From Runella zeae DSM 19591 (GTDB taxonomy: Bacteria; Bacteroidota; Bacteroidia; Cytophagales; Spirosomataceae): a stretch of 64,000 nucleotides of DNA. The notes beneath the pieces are model-generated. The model worked only from the letters and a program-made list of their open reading frames with translations. It searched no databases and was not told the DNA's origin. The stretch is taken from NCBI RefSeq assembly GCF_000423565.1, contig NZ_KE384041.1, positions 40,311 through 104,310 on the forward strand, in the 5' to 3' direction. The position numbers and the translations under genes are program-made. Of this stretch, positions 16,344 through 24,552 are shown piece by piece; position 1 is the first letter of the stretch, and every line of letters begins with the position of its first letter.

Positions 16344-17555
16344 ATGATGGGTTTTGGTGAATTGGCGAAAAAAACAGCCCTCTATCCACAAGAAGCTTTA
16401 GCACCCGTGAAAACGAGTCAGCGGAGCCTGTTGATTGGGCTTCCCAAAGAGGTTTCATTACAAGAAAACCGTATTGCGCTCACTCCCGAAGCGGTGGCAA
16501 TTTTGGTTCGAAATGGTCACCAAGTAGTAGTAGAAAAAGGTGCTGGTGAAGGAGCACAGTTTTTTGATAACGAATACAGTGAAGCAGGTGCCCAAATCGT
16601 ATATTCTCCCAACGAGGTTTTTAAAAGTGATTTGATTCTGAAAATCGAGCCAATCGTTGAGCAAGAATTTGTACACCTCAAAAATGGTCAGACGGTTATT
16701 TCAGCCTTAAACCTACCTACCCGTGATCGTTCGTATTTTGAGCATCTCAACGAAAAGCAAATCACGGCTGTGAGCTACGAATACATCGAAGATCCCGCAG
16801 GAGGGCAGCCTATCATACGCTCTTTGAGCGAGATTGCAGGTAGTACCGTTATGCTCATTGCGGCGGAGTATTTGAGTAGTGCCAATCAAGGAAAAGGTAT
16901 TATTTTGGGAGGGATAACAGGCGTGCCTCCTACCAAAGTTGTGATCATAGGTGCTGGAACAGTGGCCGAATATGCCGCACGGACAGCTTTAGGACTAGGA
17001 GCCGAAATCAAGATTTTTGACCAACATATTTACCGCCTGCAACGTTTGAAGTACGCAATTGGCCAAAATATCTATACTTCGATTATTGAATCGGATACGC
17101 TTGCGGAGGCTATTCAGCGAGCCGACGTGGTAATAGGTGCTCTGCGCCCAAGCGACGGATTCAGCCCAAGTATCGTGACCGAAGAGATGGTGGCTCGGAT
17201 GAGACCAAACTCGGTCATCATTGATGTGTCTATCGACCAAGGGGGCTGTATCGAAACTTCTCGCATCACTACTCACAAAGAACCAACCTATCGCCTTTAT
17301 GATGTTATTCATTATTGTGTGCCAAACATCGCCTCAAGGGTAGCTCACACGGCTAGCACTGCCTTGAGCAATGTGTTTTTGCCGATGCTTTTGCGTACTG
17401 GTACTGCGGGCGGTATAGAAGAAATGATGTATGCCAATCGTTGGTTTAGCAAGGGGGTGTATGCTCACGGCGGTACGCTGACCAATCCAGTCATTGCCAA
17501 AAAATTCAGTATGCGTCACAAAGATTTGAGTCTTTTGCTAGCCGCAAGAATGTAA
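16344..17555 (+). CDS. ald: Alanine dehydrogenase / NAD(P) transhydrogenase-type protein
   Basis: A 403-residue AlaDH/PNT family enzyme. The N-terminal catalytic domain begins with GLPKEVSLQENRIALTPEAV (32-51), with the conserved arginine and lysine contexts; the NAD-binding Rossmann domain has VVIIGAGTVAEYAA (199-212). Alanine dehydrogenase reversibly deaminates L-alanine to pyruvate with NAD. The C-terminal segment YCVPNIASRVAHTASTALSN replaces the NMPG..P.TST region of typical AlaDH, as in the Bacteroidota branch. This branch carries about 25 extra N-terminal residues, so the specific reaction is less certain than the fold. It lies between tsaE and a small unknown gene. Confidence 0.85.
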   Translation: MMGFGELAKKTALYPQEALAPVKTSQRSLLIGLPKEVSLQENRIALTPEAVAILVRNGHQVVVEKGAGEGAQFFDNEYSEAGAQIVYSPNEVFKSDLILKIEPIVEQEFVHLKNGQTVISALNLPTRDRSYFEHLNEKQITAVSYEYIEDPAGGQPIIRSLSEIAGSTVMLIAAEYLSSANQGKGIILGGITGVPPTKVVIIGAGTVAEYAARTALGLGAEIKIFDQHIYRLQRLKYAIGQNIYTSIIESDTLAEAIQRADVVIGALRPSDGFSPSIVTEEMVARMRPNSVIIDVSIDQGGCIETSRITTHKEPTYRLYDVIHYCVPNIASRVAHTASTALSNVFLPMLLRTGTAGGIEEMMYANRWFSKGVYAHGGTLTNPVIAKKFSMRHKDLSLLLAARM

Positions 17556-17579
17556 AGTTTTACTTCAACCTCAAAATCT

Positions 17580-17984
17580 ATGATAAACCATAGTAACGAA
17601 AATACATTGATGGATGATGCCAACTCGCCCGAAGTTAACAAACGACTTTTAGGCTTGATTTCACAAGATTTTGTGAAGGTATCTGACCAACTCAAAGAAG
17701 CGTCATATCAAATCCGTAAAAGAGGATTTTCTGAGCATCCTATTTTTGTAGCTGTTCAGAAAGAGATTGACTTGGGTATATTATTAATCAATAAGACCGA
17801 ACTCGAAAACGAATGGGCTTATCGAGCATCCTATATTGATGAGTTTATTCAACGAGGGCTAGTAGGCTTAGAATCAGTAGAGTTGTTCAAAGAAAATTAC
17901 CGTCATCCAGACGAGTTTTGCTGCTTGTTTGTTGTCCAAAACGATTTCGCTGGTTTTGTCTTTATTCCTTTTCCGGAAGATTAG
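17580..17984 (+). CDS. Conserved-looking small cytoplasmic protein of unknown function
   Basis: A 134-residue protein with no recognised domain. It is acidic and predicted mixed alpha/beta, without signal peptide or membrane helix. The N-terminal 15 residues are polar and probably disordered; ATG codon 11 is an alternative start. The C-terminus has the strand-rich segment EFCCLFVVQNDFAGFVFIPFP. It follows the alanine dehydrogenase gene by 24 bp and is probably in the same transcript; no function can be assigned. Confidence 0.7.
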   Translation: MINHSNENTLMDDANSPEVNKRLLGLISQDFVKVSDQLKEASYQIRKRGFSEHPIFVAVQKEIDLGILLINKTELENEWAYRASYIDEFIQRGLVGLESVELFKENYRHPDEFCCLFVVQNDFAGFVFIPFPED

Positions 17985-18012
17985 TACCATACACTCTACG
18001 GGATACATTTCT

Positions 18013-18040
18013 GGGCAAGTTATATTTCACAAACTTGCCC
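18013..18040 (+). terminator. Hairpin after the tsaE-ald operon
   Basis: GGGCAAGTT (18013-18021) pairs with AACTTGCCC (18032-18040). No U-tract follows, so it could be a 3' end stabiliser rather than a true intrinsic terminator. Confidence 0.4.
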
Positions 18041-18104
18041 GAGTCAAGTGCAAAGCGGTCCTAGTAAGTAGTTTATTCTTTTTATCCCCCCAAACCCTTA
18101 ACTG

Positions 18105-19196
18105 ATGCTGATTATTGATGCCCACTTAGACATGGCTATGAATGCCATAGAGTGGAACCGAGATTATACTTGCTCTGTACAGGAGCTTCGCGAACGTGAA
18201 ATAGAAAAACAACTTACCGACAAACGCGACCGTGGCAAAGGAACAGTGTCATTGCCTGATTTGCGTAAAGGAAACATCGGCCTCGTAGTAGCGACGCAAT
18301 TGGCGCGGGTGACCCAAAGAGGTAGTGCCTTTGACGGATGGTACTCGCCTGCGCAAGCTTGGGCTATGACCCAAGCCCAAGTGGCGTGGTATCAAGCTAT
18401 GGTAGATTTGGGTGAAATGACCCAAATTACCAACCTTACACAGCTACAAGCTCATATGGCATTATGGGAAGATACTTCTATCCCCAATGAAAGCAAGCCG
18501 GTTGGGTTTATCTTATCGCTCGAAGGGGCTGACTCTCTTATTCATCTTTCTTACCTCGAAAAAGCATACGCCTATGGGCTGCGTGCTATTGGCCCTGCCT
18601 GGTATGGATCGGGGCGCTATGCTTCTGGTACGGGTACTACGGATGGCCTCACTGCCGCTGGGCGAGACCTCCTGCAAGAAATGGACTCTTTAGGAATGAT
18701 TTTGGATGTAACTCATCTCACCGACAAGGGTTTTGACGAAGCGTTAGAATTGTTTAAGGGGCCAATTTGGGCAAGTCATCACAATTGTCGTGCTTTAGTG
18801 CCTCATCAGCGCCAACTGACAGACGAGCAAATTTTGCGCATCGTAGAAAGGGGTGGTGTGATAGGAGGGGCATTGGATGCGTGGATGTTGGCACCTGGGT
18901 TTTTGCAGCGACAATCAGACCCCAAAGCTTTTGGGGTTACGATGGCGAAGCTTGTAGACCATTGGGATCATATCTGCCAACTGACCGGAAATAGCCTCCA
19001 TGTTGCTTTTGGAACTGATCTTGATGGCATGTTTGGAAGAGAGCAATCGCCTTATGATTTAGATACCATTTCAGATTTACAATTGTACCAAAATGTGCTC
19101 CAAACCAAAGGATATACCAATAAGGATGTAGAAAACATCTTTTATAAAAACTGGTTTAGGCATTTGAGTGCTTCTTGGCAAAATAATATTTTGTAA
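18105..19196 (+). CDS. Membrane dipeptidase-like metallopeptidase (M19)
   Basis: A 363-residue protein of the renal dipeptidase (peptidase M19) family. Metal-site motifs appear in order: HLD (H7, D9), the EGAD bridging glutamate, DVTHL, SHHNC and GTDLDG near the C-terminus. These give the binuclear zinc site of the amidohydrolase fold that cleaves dipeptides, including D-residue forms. There is no signal peptide, so it seems cytoplasmic, unlike the mammalian enzyme. It is preceded by a hairpin and has a 120-bp upstream gap, so is likely transcribed on its own. Confidence 0.92.
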   Translation: MLIIDAHLDMAMNAIEWNRDYTCSVQELREREIEKQLTDKRDRGKGTVSLPDLRKGNIGLVVATQLARVTQRGSAFDGWYSPAQAWAMTQAQVAWYQAMVDLGEMTQITNLTQLQAHMALWEDTSIPNESKPVGFILSLEGADSLIHLSYLEKAYAYGLRAIGPAWYGSGRYASGTGTTDGLTAAGRDLLQEMDSLGMILDVTHLTDKGFDEALELFKGPIWASHHNCRALVPHQRQLTDEQILRIVERGGVIGGALDAWMLAPGFLQRQSDPKAFGVTMAKLVDHWDHICQLTGNSLHVAFGTDLDGMFGREQSPYDLDTISDLQLYQNVLQTKGYTNKDVENIFYKNWFRHLSASWQNNIL

Positions 19197-19363
19197 ATCG
19201 AGTTTTGCGCGAGTGGATTATGATGTATATATGAAATTTGTACAAATTTTAAGTGTATAAATGACATATTAAAAAAAATTAAAAAATAGTATACTTGTAA
19301 TAACATTATTTTAAAAATAAAACATAATTTGCAATTGGTATAACCAACTAACCAATCAAATCT

Positions 19364-22300
19364 ATGTTTAAAATTCTATTTGTCAGCCTGTTGGCGATTT
19401 TTGTCGGCATCGGGCAGTTGATAGCCCAAGACCGAACGCTGTCGGGGGTGGTCAAAGATGAAGCTGGGCAAGGGCTGCCCGGTGTCAATGTTCTTCTCAA
19501 AGGCACCAGCCGCGGGACCAATACGGATGCGGAGGGCACCTTTAAACTTTCGGTACCTACGACTGGGACTTTGATTCTATCCTCTGTAGGATACGAAACC
19601 AAAGAAATTGCGTTGGGAGCTGCTTCTTCAATTGAAGTCTCTCTTGCGCCAGATGTACGTACTTTAGGTGAAGTAGTAGTGACGGCTTTGGGGATTTCCA
19701 AAGACCAAAAAGTCTTGAGCTATGCTACTCAAACGATTCAGACGGGCAATATTTCGAAAGCTCGCGAGCTGAACGTCGCCAACTCTCTTGCGGGAAGGGT
19801 AGCAAACTTGGATATTGCCCGCTCCTCTTCGGGCGTAGGAGGCTCTTCAAGGGTCGTCTTGCGGGGCGATCGCTCTATTACCGGCAACAACCAAGCCTTG
19901 ATTGTCATCGACGGCGTACCGATGGACAACTCTAACTTTAGCCCAGGCAATGCCAACGGAGGCCGTGACGGGGGCGATGGGCTTTCGAGTGTCAACCCTG
20001 ACGACATCGAGTCCATCAACGTATTGAATGGTGCATCCGCAACTGCACTTTATGGGAGCCGCGCTGCTAATGGTGCCTTGATTATCAATACCAAAAAAGG
20101 CTCAGTACGAAAAGGTTTTGGGGTGACTATCAATAGCTCATTCCAAGCAGAACAAGCGATGATTTTGCAAAAATTCCAAAACGTATATGGGCAAGGTAGC
20201 GCAGGCGTGTACAACCGTGCGAGTGAATTTAGCTGGGGTCCAAAAATGGAAGGACAGCCCGTAGCGATGTGGGGACCTAATCCCACCAATGCTGGGAAAA
20301 CTTACAACATGACGCCCAATCCTAACAATTACCGGGATTTTTATTCAACTGGTTCGCAGATTTCTAATTCGCTCGCTTTCTCTGGGGGAAGCGAAAAAAC
20401 ACAAACTTACTTCTCCTATACAAACGTAGGAGCCAAGGGAATTGTGGACAACAACAAACTCAAGCGTAACATTCTTAACCTAAGAATTTCTAATCAGATT
20501 GGCCAAAAGCTTTCACTGGATACCAAAATCACTTACTTAAGTGAGCGCATTGACAACCGGCAGCAAACGGGTGAAGCCTTTGCCAACCTCCAGCGTCATA
20601 TTTTACGGATACCTCGCAATATAAGTTTGGCACAAGCGCAAGATTTTGAGTATGTTGACCCTGTTACTGGTAGCCTTCGCCAAAACTACTGGAATCCCGG
20701 CTCTAATGGCGGTCAAAATCCTTATTGGATTAAAAATCGGGTGATTGCGTTGGATAACCGTGATCGTATCACAGGTTTTACATCTTTGACTTATAAAATC
20801 ACCCCAGCTTTGAAAGTAATGGCACGGGGAGGAATAGACCGCTATGTGGATAAATTTGAAGGTAAATGGTATACCAATACCTACACAATCGCTGATAATG
20901 GTGAATACCAAACGAGCTGGCGCCAAGTCACCGAGCAAAACTATGATTTGTTTGCTATATATGATAAGAAGTTTTCGGAATCAATTGCCGTCAATGCTAC
21001 TGTAGGGGGAAGCCTCCAACGTCGCAGTCAGCTTGACCAATTAACCATCAATAACGGGCTCAACCGCGAAAACTTGTTTATCACTGGCAACGCCCGCAAC
21101 TCTCAAACCACACGTGGCGTAAACGAAACCGAAAAACAAGGTGTATTTGCGACGGCTGATGTGACTTTCAAAAATGCCCTTACCGTAACCGTTACGGCAC
21201 GTAATGACTGGTCTTCTACATTGCCCAAAGAAAGTCAATCATACTTCTTCCCTGGGGTAGGTTTTTCGGCGGTTTTATCAAATATGATTACCTTGCCAGA
21301 CGCGATTTCGTTTATGAAAGTACGCGGTTCGTATGCTCAAACAGGTAACGATGCCCGTCCATATCTCCTCAATCAAACCTATACTTTCTTGGCAGGTGGG
21401 CCTAATGGGTTTATTGTACGTGATGGCGTAAAACCTTTCCCTAATTTGAAACCCGAGCTAACCACTGCTTTGGAGTTTGGTTTACAAATGAAATTCCTCA
21501 ACAACCGTTATGGCTTTGATTTGGGATGGTACAATAGTGATTCCAAAAACCAGTTGTTTCCAGTAGCGATTCCACCTGCTTCAGGATGGTCGTCGGAGTT
21601 TATCAATGCGGGATTGGTCAACAACAAAGGCGTGGAGCTAGTATTGAATGCTACCCCTGTACAAACCGATAATTTGCGTTGGGATATTGATTTGAATTAT
21701 GCCAAAAACGTTAATAAACTCGTGGAGCTTACGCCTGATTTGAAAGAGTTGCAGCTTACAAACGACTTTATGAACAATATCCGCGCCATTGAAGGGCGGC
21801 CACTTGGCGAAATCTATAGCCGTGGATATGTACGTAACAATGCCGGACAAATACTGGTAGGAACCGACGGCTTGCCCCAAATTACTTCAGGTACAACCGT
21901 GTATTTAGGCAATGCTCGTCCTGATTGGACGGGAGGTTTGAGCAACCGAATTTCTTACAAAAACCTTTCTCTCAATTTTCTAATCAGTGCTCGTATGGGT
22001 GGCGTAGTGACGTCGTTTACCAATGCGGTCATCTATGCAGACGGTGTCACTGAAGAAACCTTGGCGGGGCGTGATAGCTATACTTTCCCCGGCGTAAAAT
22101 CAGACGGTTCGGCCAACAATATCGCTACTACTGCCGAACGCTACTGGGTAAAAGTAGGCGGGCGCAATACCCCTGCGGGAGAAGTATTTACATACAGTGC
22201 TTCCAATATCCGTATGCGTGAGATGGCTTTGAGCTACAACTTGCCTTCAAGCTTATTCAAGAAAACACCTTTCCAAGGAATTGCCGTTTCGCTGGTAGGA

Positions 22301-22444
22301 CGTAACTTGTTTTTCTTTATGAACAAAGCCAAAGGTTTTGATCCTGAGCTTGCATCTGGTGCCCAAAATACCTCAATAGGCTTGGAGTCGTTCTCTTTGC
22401 CTTCTACCCGTACTTTTGGGGTAAACTTGAACTTGTCATTTTAA
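19364..22444 (+). CDS. SusC/RagA family TonB-linked outer membrane transporter
   Basis: A 1026-residue TonB-dependent receptor. Order: signal peptide (1-21, ending LIAQ); a CarboxypepD_reg-like domain (about 23-100, SGVVKDEAGQGLPGVNVLLK); the plug domain starting EVVVTALGI with the SusC signature ALYGSRAANGALIINTKKG near 228; and a 22-strand barrel ending in the typical aromatic terminus LNLSF. No STN domain is present, so this one is not expected to signal to an anti-sigma factor. It forms a pair with the SusD gene 35 bp downstream; together such pairs import oligosaccharides or peptides. The 167-bp A/T-rich region upstream has an imperfect -7 (TATACTTG at 19290-19297). Confidence 0.95.
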   Translation: MFKILFVSLLAIFVGIGQLIAQDRTLSGVVKDEAGQGLPGVNVLLKGTSRGTNTDAEGTFKLSVPTTGTLILSSVGYETKEIALGAASSIEVSLAPDVRTLGEVVVTALGISKDQKVLSYATQTIQTGNISKARELNVANSLAGRVANLDIARSSSGVGGSSRVVLRGDRSITGNNQALIVIDGVPMDNSNFSPGNANGGRDGGDGLSSVNPDDIESINVLNGASATALYGSRAANGALIINTKKGSVRKGFGVTINSSFQAEQAMILQKFQNVYGQGSAGVYNRASEFSWGPKMEGQPVAMWGPNPTNAGKTYNMTPNPNNYRDFYSTGSQISNSLAFSGGSEKTQTYFSYTNVGAKGIVDNNKLKRNILNLRISNQIGQKLSLDTKITYLSERIDNRQQTGEAFANLQRHILRIPRNISLAQAQDFEYVDPVTGSLRQNYWNPGSNGGQNPYWIKNRVIALDNRDRITGFTSLTYKITPALKVMARGGIDRYVDKFEGKWYTNTYTIADNGEYQTSWRQVTEQNYDLFAIYDKKFSESIAVNATVGGSLQRRSQLDQLTINNGLNRENLFITGNARNSQTTRGVNETEKQGVFATADVTFKNALTVTVTARNDWSSTLPKESQSYFFPGVGFSAVLSNMITLPDAISFMKVRGSYAQTGNDARPYLLNQTYTFLAGGPNGFIVRDGVKPFPNLKPELTTALEFGLQMKFLNNRYGFDLGWYNSDSKNQLFPVAIPPASGWSSEFINAGLVNNKGVELVLNATPVQTDNLRWDIDLNYAKNVNKLVELTPDLKELQLTNDFMNNIRAIEGRPLGEIYSRGYVRNNAGQILVGTDGLPQITSGTTVYLGNARPDWTGGLSNRISYKNLSLNFLISARMGGVVTSFTNAVIYADGVTEETLAGRDSYTFPGVKSDGSANNIATTAERYWVKVGGRNTPAGEVFTYSASNIRMREMALSYNLPSSLFKKTPFQGIAVSLVGRNLFFFMNKAKGFDPELASGAQNTSIGLESFSLPSTRTFGVNLNLSF

Positions 22445-22479
22445 GAAAGATTGTTTTTAACATTCAAATGGAGAAAATA

Positions 22480-24036
22480 ATGAAAATATCAAAAAGAATC
22501 GCTATCCCGGTTGTGATGTTGATGGCGGCCTCAGTAGGCTTCTATGCCTGTACGGGGAAATTTGAAGAAATCAATACCGATAAAACCAAGCTTACTTCCG
22601 TTGATAAATCAGCCGTAGGCAATGCCTTCGCGGCAGCCCAATGGCGCGGAGTGTTTGGAGACAGAGGGCCTTTTCAGTTGATGCAAAGCTTGTTTGCTGA
22701 CCTTCATGCCCAATACTATGCCAACGTCGCTATCAATTTCCCTTCTGACCGTAACGTCATGGTAGGCAACTGGCTCAATGGCGCTTGGGGAAATTTTTAT
22801 GGTCAGCAGATTCCCCCGCTTTTGGTGGTTTTGGATGCCACAAAACCCGGCGGGCAAGCTGAAGATGCAAACATCTACGCGATTGCTTCGATTTGGAAAG
22901 TACAAATGTATTTGCCAATGACCGACTACTGGGGGTCTATTCCTTACTCAAAAGTGGGTGGAGGTACCAAAACCGTAGAATATGATAGCCAAGAGTCGAT
23001 TTATAAAGATTTTTTGGCGACCCTGAAAACCTCAGTAGCTACGCTCGAAAAATCTAAAGGCAAGACGGTATTGGGCAACAACGACCAAGTTTATAATGGT
23101 AATATTGATAAATGGATTTTGTTTGCCAATACCATGCGTTTGCGTTTGGCGCTGCGGATGTCGAGAGTAGACCCTGCTTTGGCAAAAGCCGAAGCCGAAT
23201 CGGCGGTAGCAGCAGGTACTTTACAAACCAACGCCGACGATGCTTTTGTGAAAGTAACGGCCAACTCTCCTAATCCTTTGGGAGGAATCACGGCATGGAA
23301 TGAGTTTCGGATGAGTGCCGCCATGGAAAGTACGCTTAAAGGTTTCAATGACCCTCGTATCGGTAAGTTTTTTAGCCCTGTGGCAGGAACAAACGTTTAT
23401 AAAGGATTGCGTAATGGCTACACACAAGTACAGCTAGGATTGCCTGAAAATGCTGCCGCTGCCAATTCAAACGTAGCGCCTGCTTTCCAAGATGCGGCGC
23501 GTTTTACGCAGCCTTGGGGCATTATGTTTGCTTCGGAGGCTCATTTCCTCCGCGCCGAAGGTGCCCTCAATGGCTGGAATATGGGCGGTACTGCCAAAGA
23601 CTTGTATGAAAAAGGAATTGCCCTTTCGATGAGTCAGTGGGGAATCACGGATGCCGCCGCTGTAGCTGCTTATACCAATGGTACTACGACGCCCATTGCC
23701 CTCAATGACGTAGTGAAAAGCCCCGGTATGACCGATATTCCTGTTAAATGGGAGTCTACGCCTGTTCGTCAGCGTGAGCAGATTTTGACCCAAAAATGGT
23801 TGGCTTTGTTCCCGTATGGTTTTGAAGCATGGGCGGAGTATCGTCGTTCGGGTTATCCTAAGCTTTATCCAAAAGTCAACTCAGATGACCCTGAAGTGCC
23901 TGTAGGCACGATTGTACGTCGTGCACCTTTTGTGGCAGGCGAAATCAGCACCAACAAAGCGGGTGTAGATTCGGGGGTTTCTAAATTAGGAGGAGCCGAT
24001 AAATCAACAACTCGTTTGTGGTGGGATAAACAATAA
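22480..24036 (+). CDS. SusD/RagB family nutrient-binding outer membrane lipoprotein
   Basis: A 518-residue lipoprotein of the SusD-like_2 branch. The start at 22480 is chosen over 22468 because GGAG lies at a good distance before it and the peptide then opens with MKISKR and a hydrophobic segment ending in the lipobox FYAC. The C-terminus ends KSTTRLWWDK, as is common in this branch. The TPR-like helices, FANTMRLRLALRMS, SEAHFLRAEGAL and the EQILTQKWLALFPYG-EAWAEYRR segment, are family hallmarks. It caps the SusC barrel and binds the ligand. A strong terminator follows. Confidence 0.93.
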   Translation: MKISKRIAIPVVMLMAASVGFYACTGKFEEINTDKTKLTSVDKSAVGNAFAAAQWRGVFGDRGPFQLMQSLFADLHAQYYANVAINFPSDRNVMVGNWLNGAWGNFYGQQIPPLLVVLDATKPGGQAEDANIYAIASIWKVQMYLPMTDYWGSIPYSKVGGGTKTVEYDSQESIYKDFLATLKTSVATLEKSKGKTVLGNNDQVYNGNIDKWILFANTMRLRLALRMSRVDPALAKAEAESAVAAGTLQTNADDAFVKVTANSPNPLGGITAWNEFRMSAAMESTLKGFNDPRIGKFFSPVAGTNVYKGLRNGYTQVQLGLPENAAAANSNVAPAFQDAARFTQPWGIMFASEAHFLRAEGALNGWNMGGTAKDLYEKGIALSMSQWGITDAAAVAAYTNGTTTPIALNDVVKSPGMTDIPVKWESTPVRQREQILTQKWLALFPYGFEAWAEYRRSGYPKLYPKVNSDDPEVPVGTIVRRAPFVAGEISTNKAGVDSGVSKLGGADKSTTRLWWDKQ

Positions 24037-24046
24037 TCGATAATTT

Positions 24047-24086
24047 ATGAATAAAAACGGGCGAATTTTCGCCCGTTTTTATTCAT
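24047..24086 (+). terminator. Intrinsic terminator after SusC-SusD
   Basis: A perfect 19-bp inverted repeat (24047-24065 with 24068-24086) with core AACGGGCGAA/TTCGCCCGTT and an A/T-rich base giving a U-run; palindromic enough to work in both directions. Confidence 0.88.
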
Positions 24087-24104
24087 AGCTACATCTTTTG
24101 AACA

Positions 24105-24224
24105 ATTACTTAAGTAAAAAAGTAAAATTAGCTCAGATATAAGGTTATGTTTTAACTCATTGCCTTTAGGCTGGGGTTAAAAATATGAAAATAGCAAAAG
24201 GGCTTTAGCCCTGATTTTCAACTC
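24105..24224. repeat. 120-bp direct repeat, copy 1
   Basis: Matches copy 2 (24322-24441) at 118 of 120 positions, offset by 217 bp. It contains a larger hairpin (TTTTAAC... with ...GGTTAAAA around GCCTTTAGGC) and a second one (AGGGCTTTAGCCCT). No open frame. It looks like a non-coding dispersed intergenic repeat or tiny mobile cassette. Confidence 0.9.
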
Positions 24225-24321
24225 ATACCCTTAATTGTGGCGGATTGTTGCTTCGATTTGTTAATTGTAAAAGGTAGATTATCAGTTGATTGGGTTTGTT
24301 TCTAGCGTAAAAAATAGAATC

Positions 24322-24441
24322 ATTACTTAAGTAAAAAAGTAAAATTAGCTCAGATATAAGGTTATGTTTTAACTCCATGCCTTTAGGCTGGGGTTAAAAA
24401 TATGAAAATAGCAAAAGGGCTTTAGCCCTGATTTTCAACTC
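24322..24441. repeat. 120-bp direct repeat, copy 2
   Basis: Second copy of the unit at 24105-24224, in the same orientation; the two differ only near the middle (ACTCAT against ACTCCA). The 97 bp between the copies is unique. The rest of the 24087-24552 gap holds no gene. Confidence 0.9.
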
Positions 24442-24552
24442 TTTTATCTATACTTAAAATCATTTTCCCTTCTAATGTCTTTAATAAGCAGCATATGAGA
24501 TGTTTGTAAAAAGTCTATTTCAATAATTATCCTTCAAAATCGCTTCTTATCC

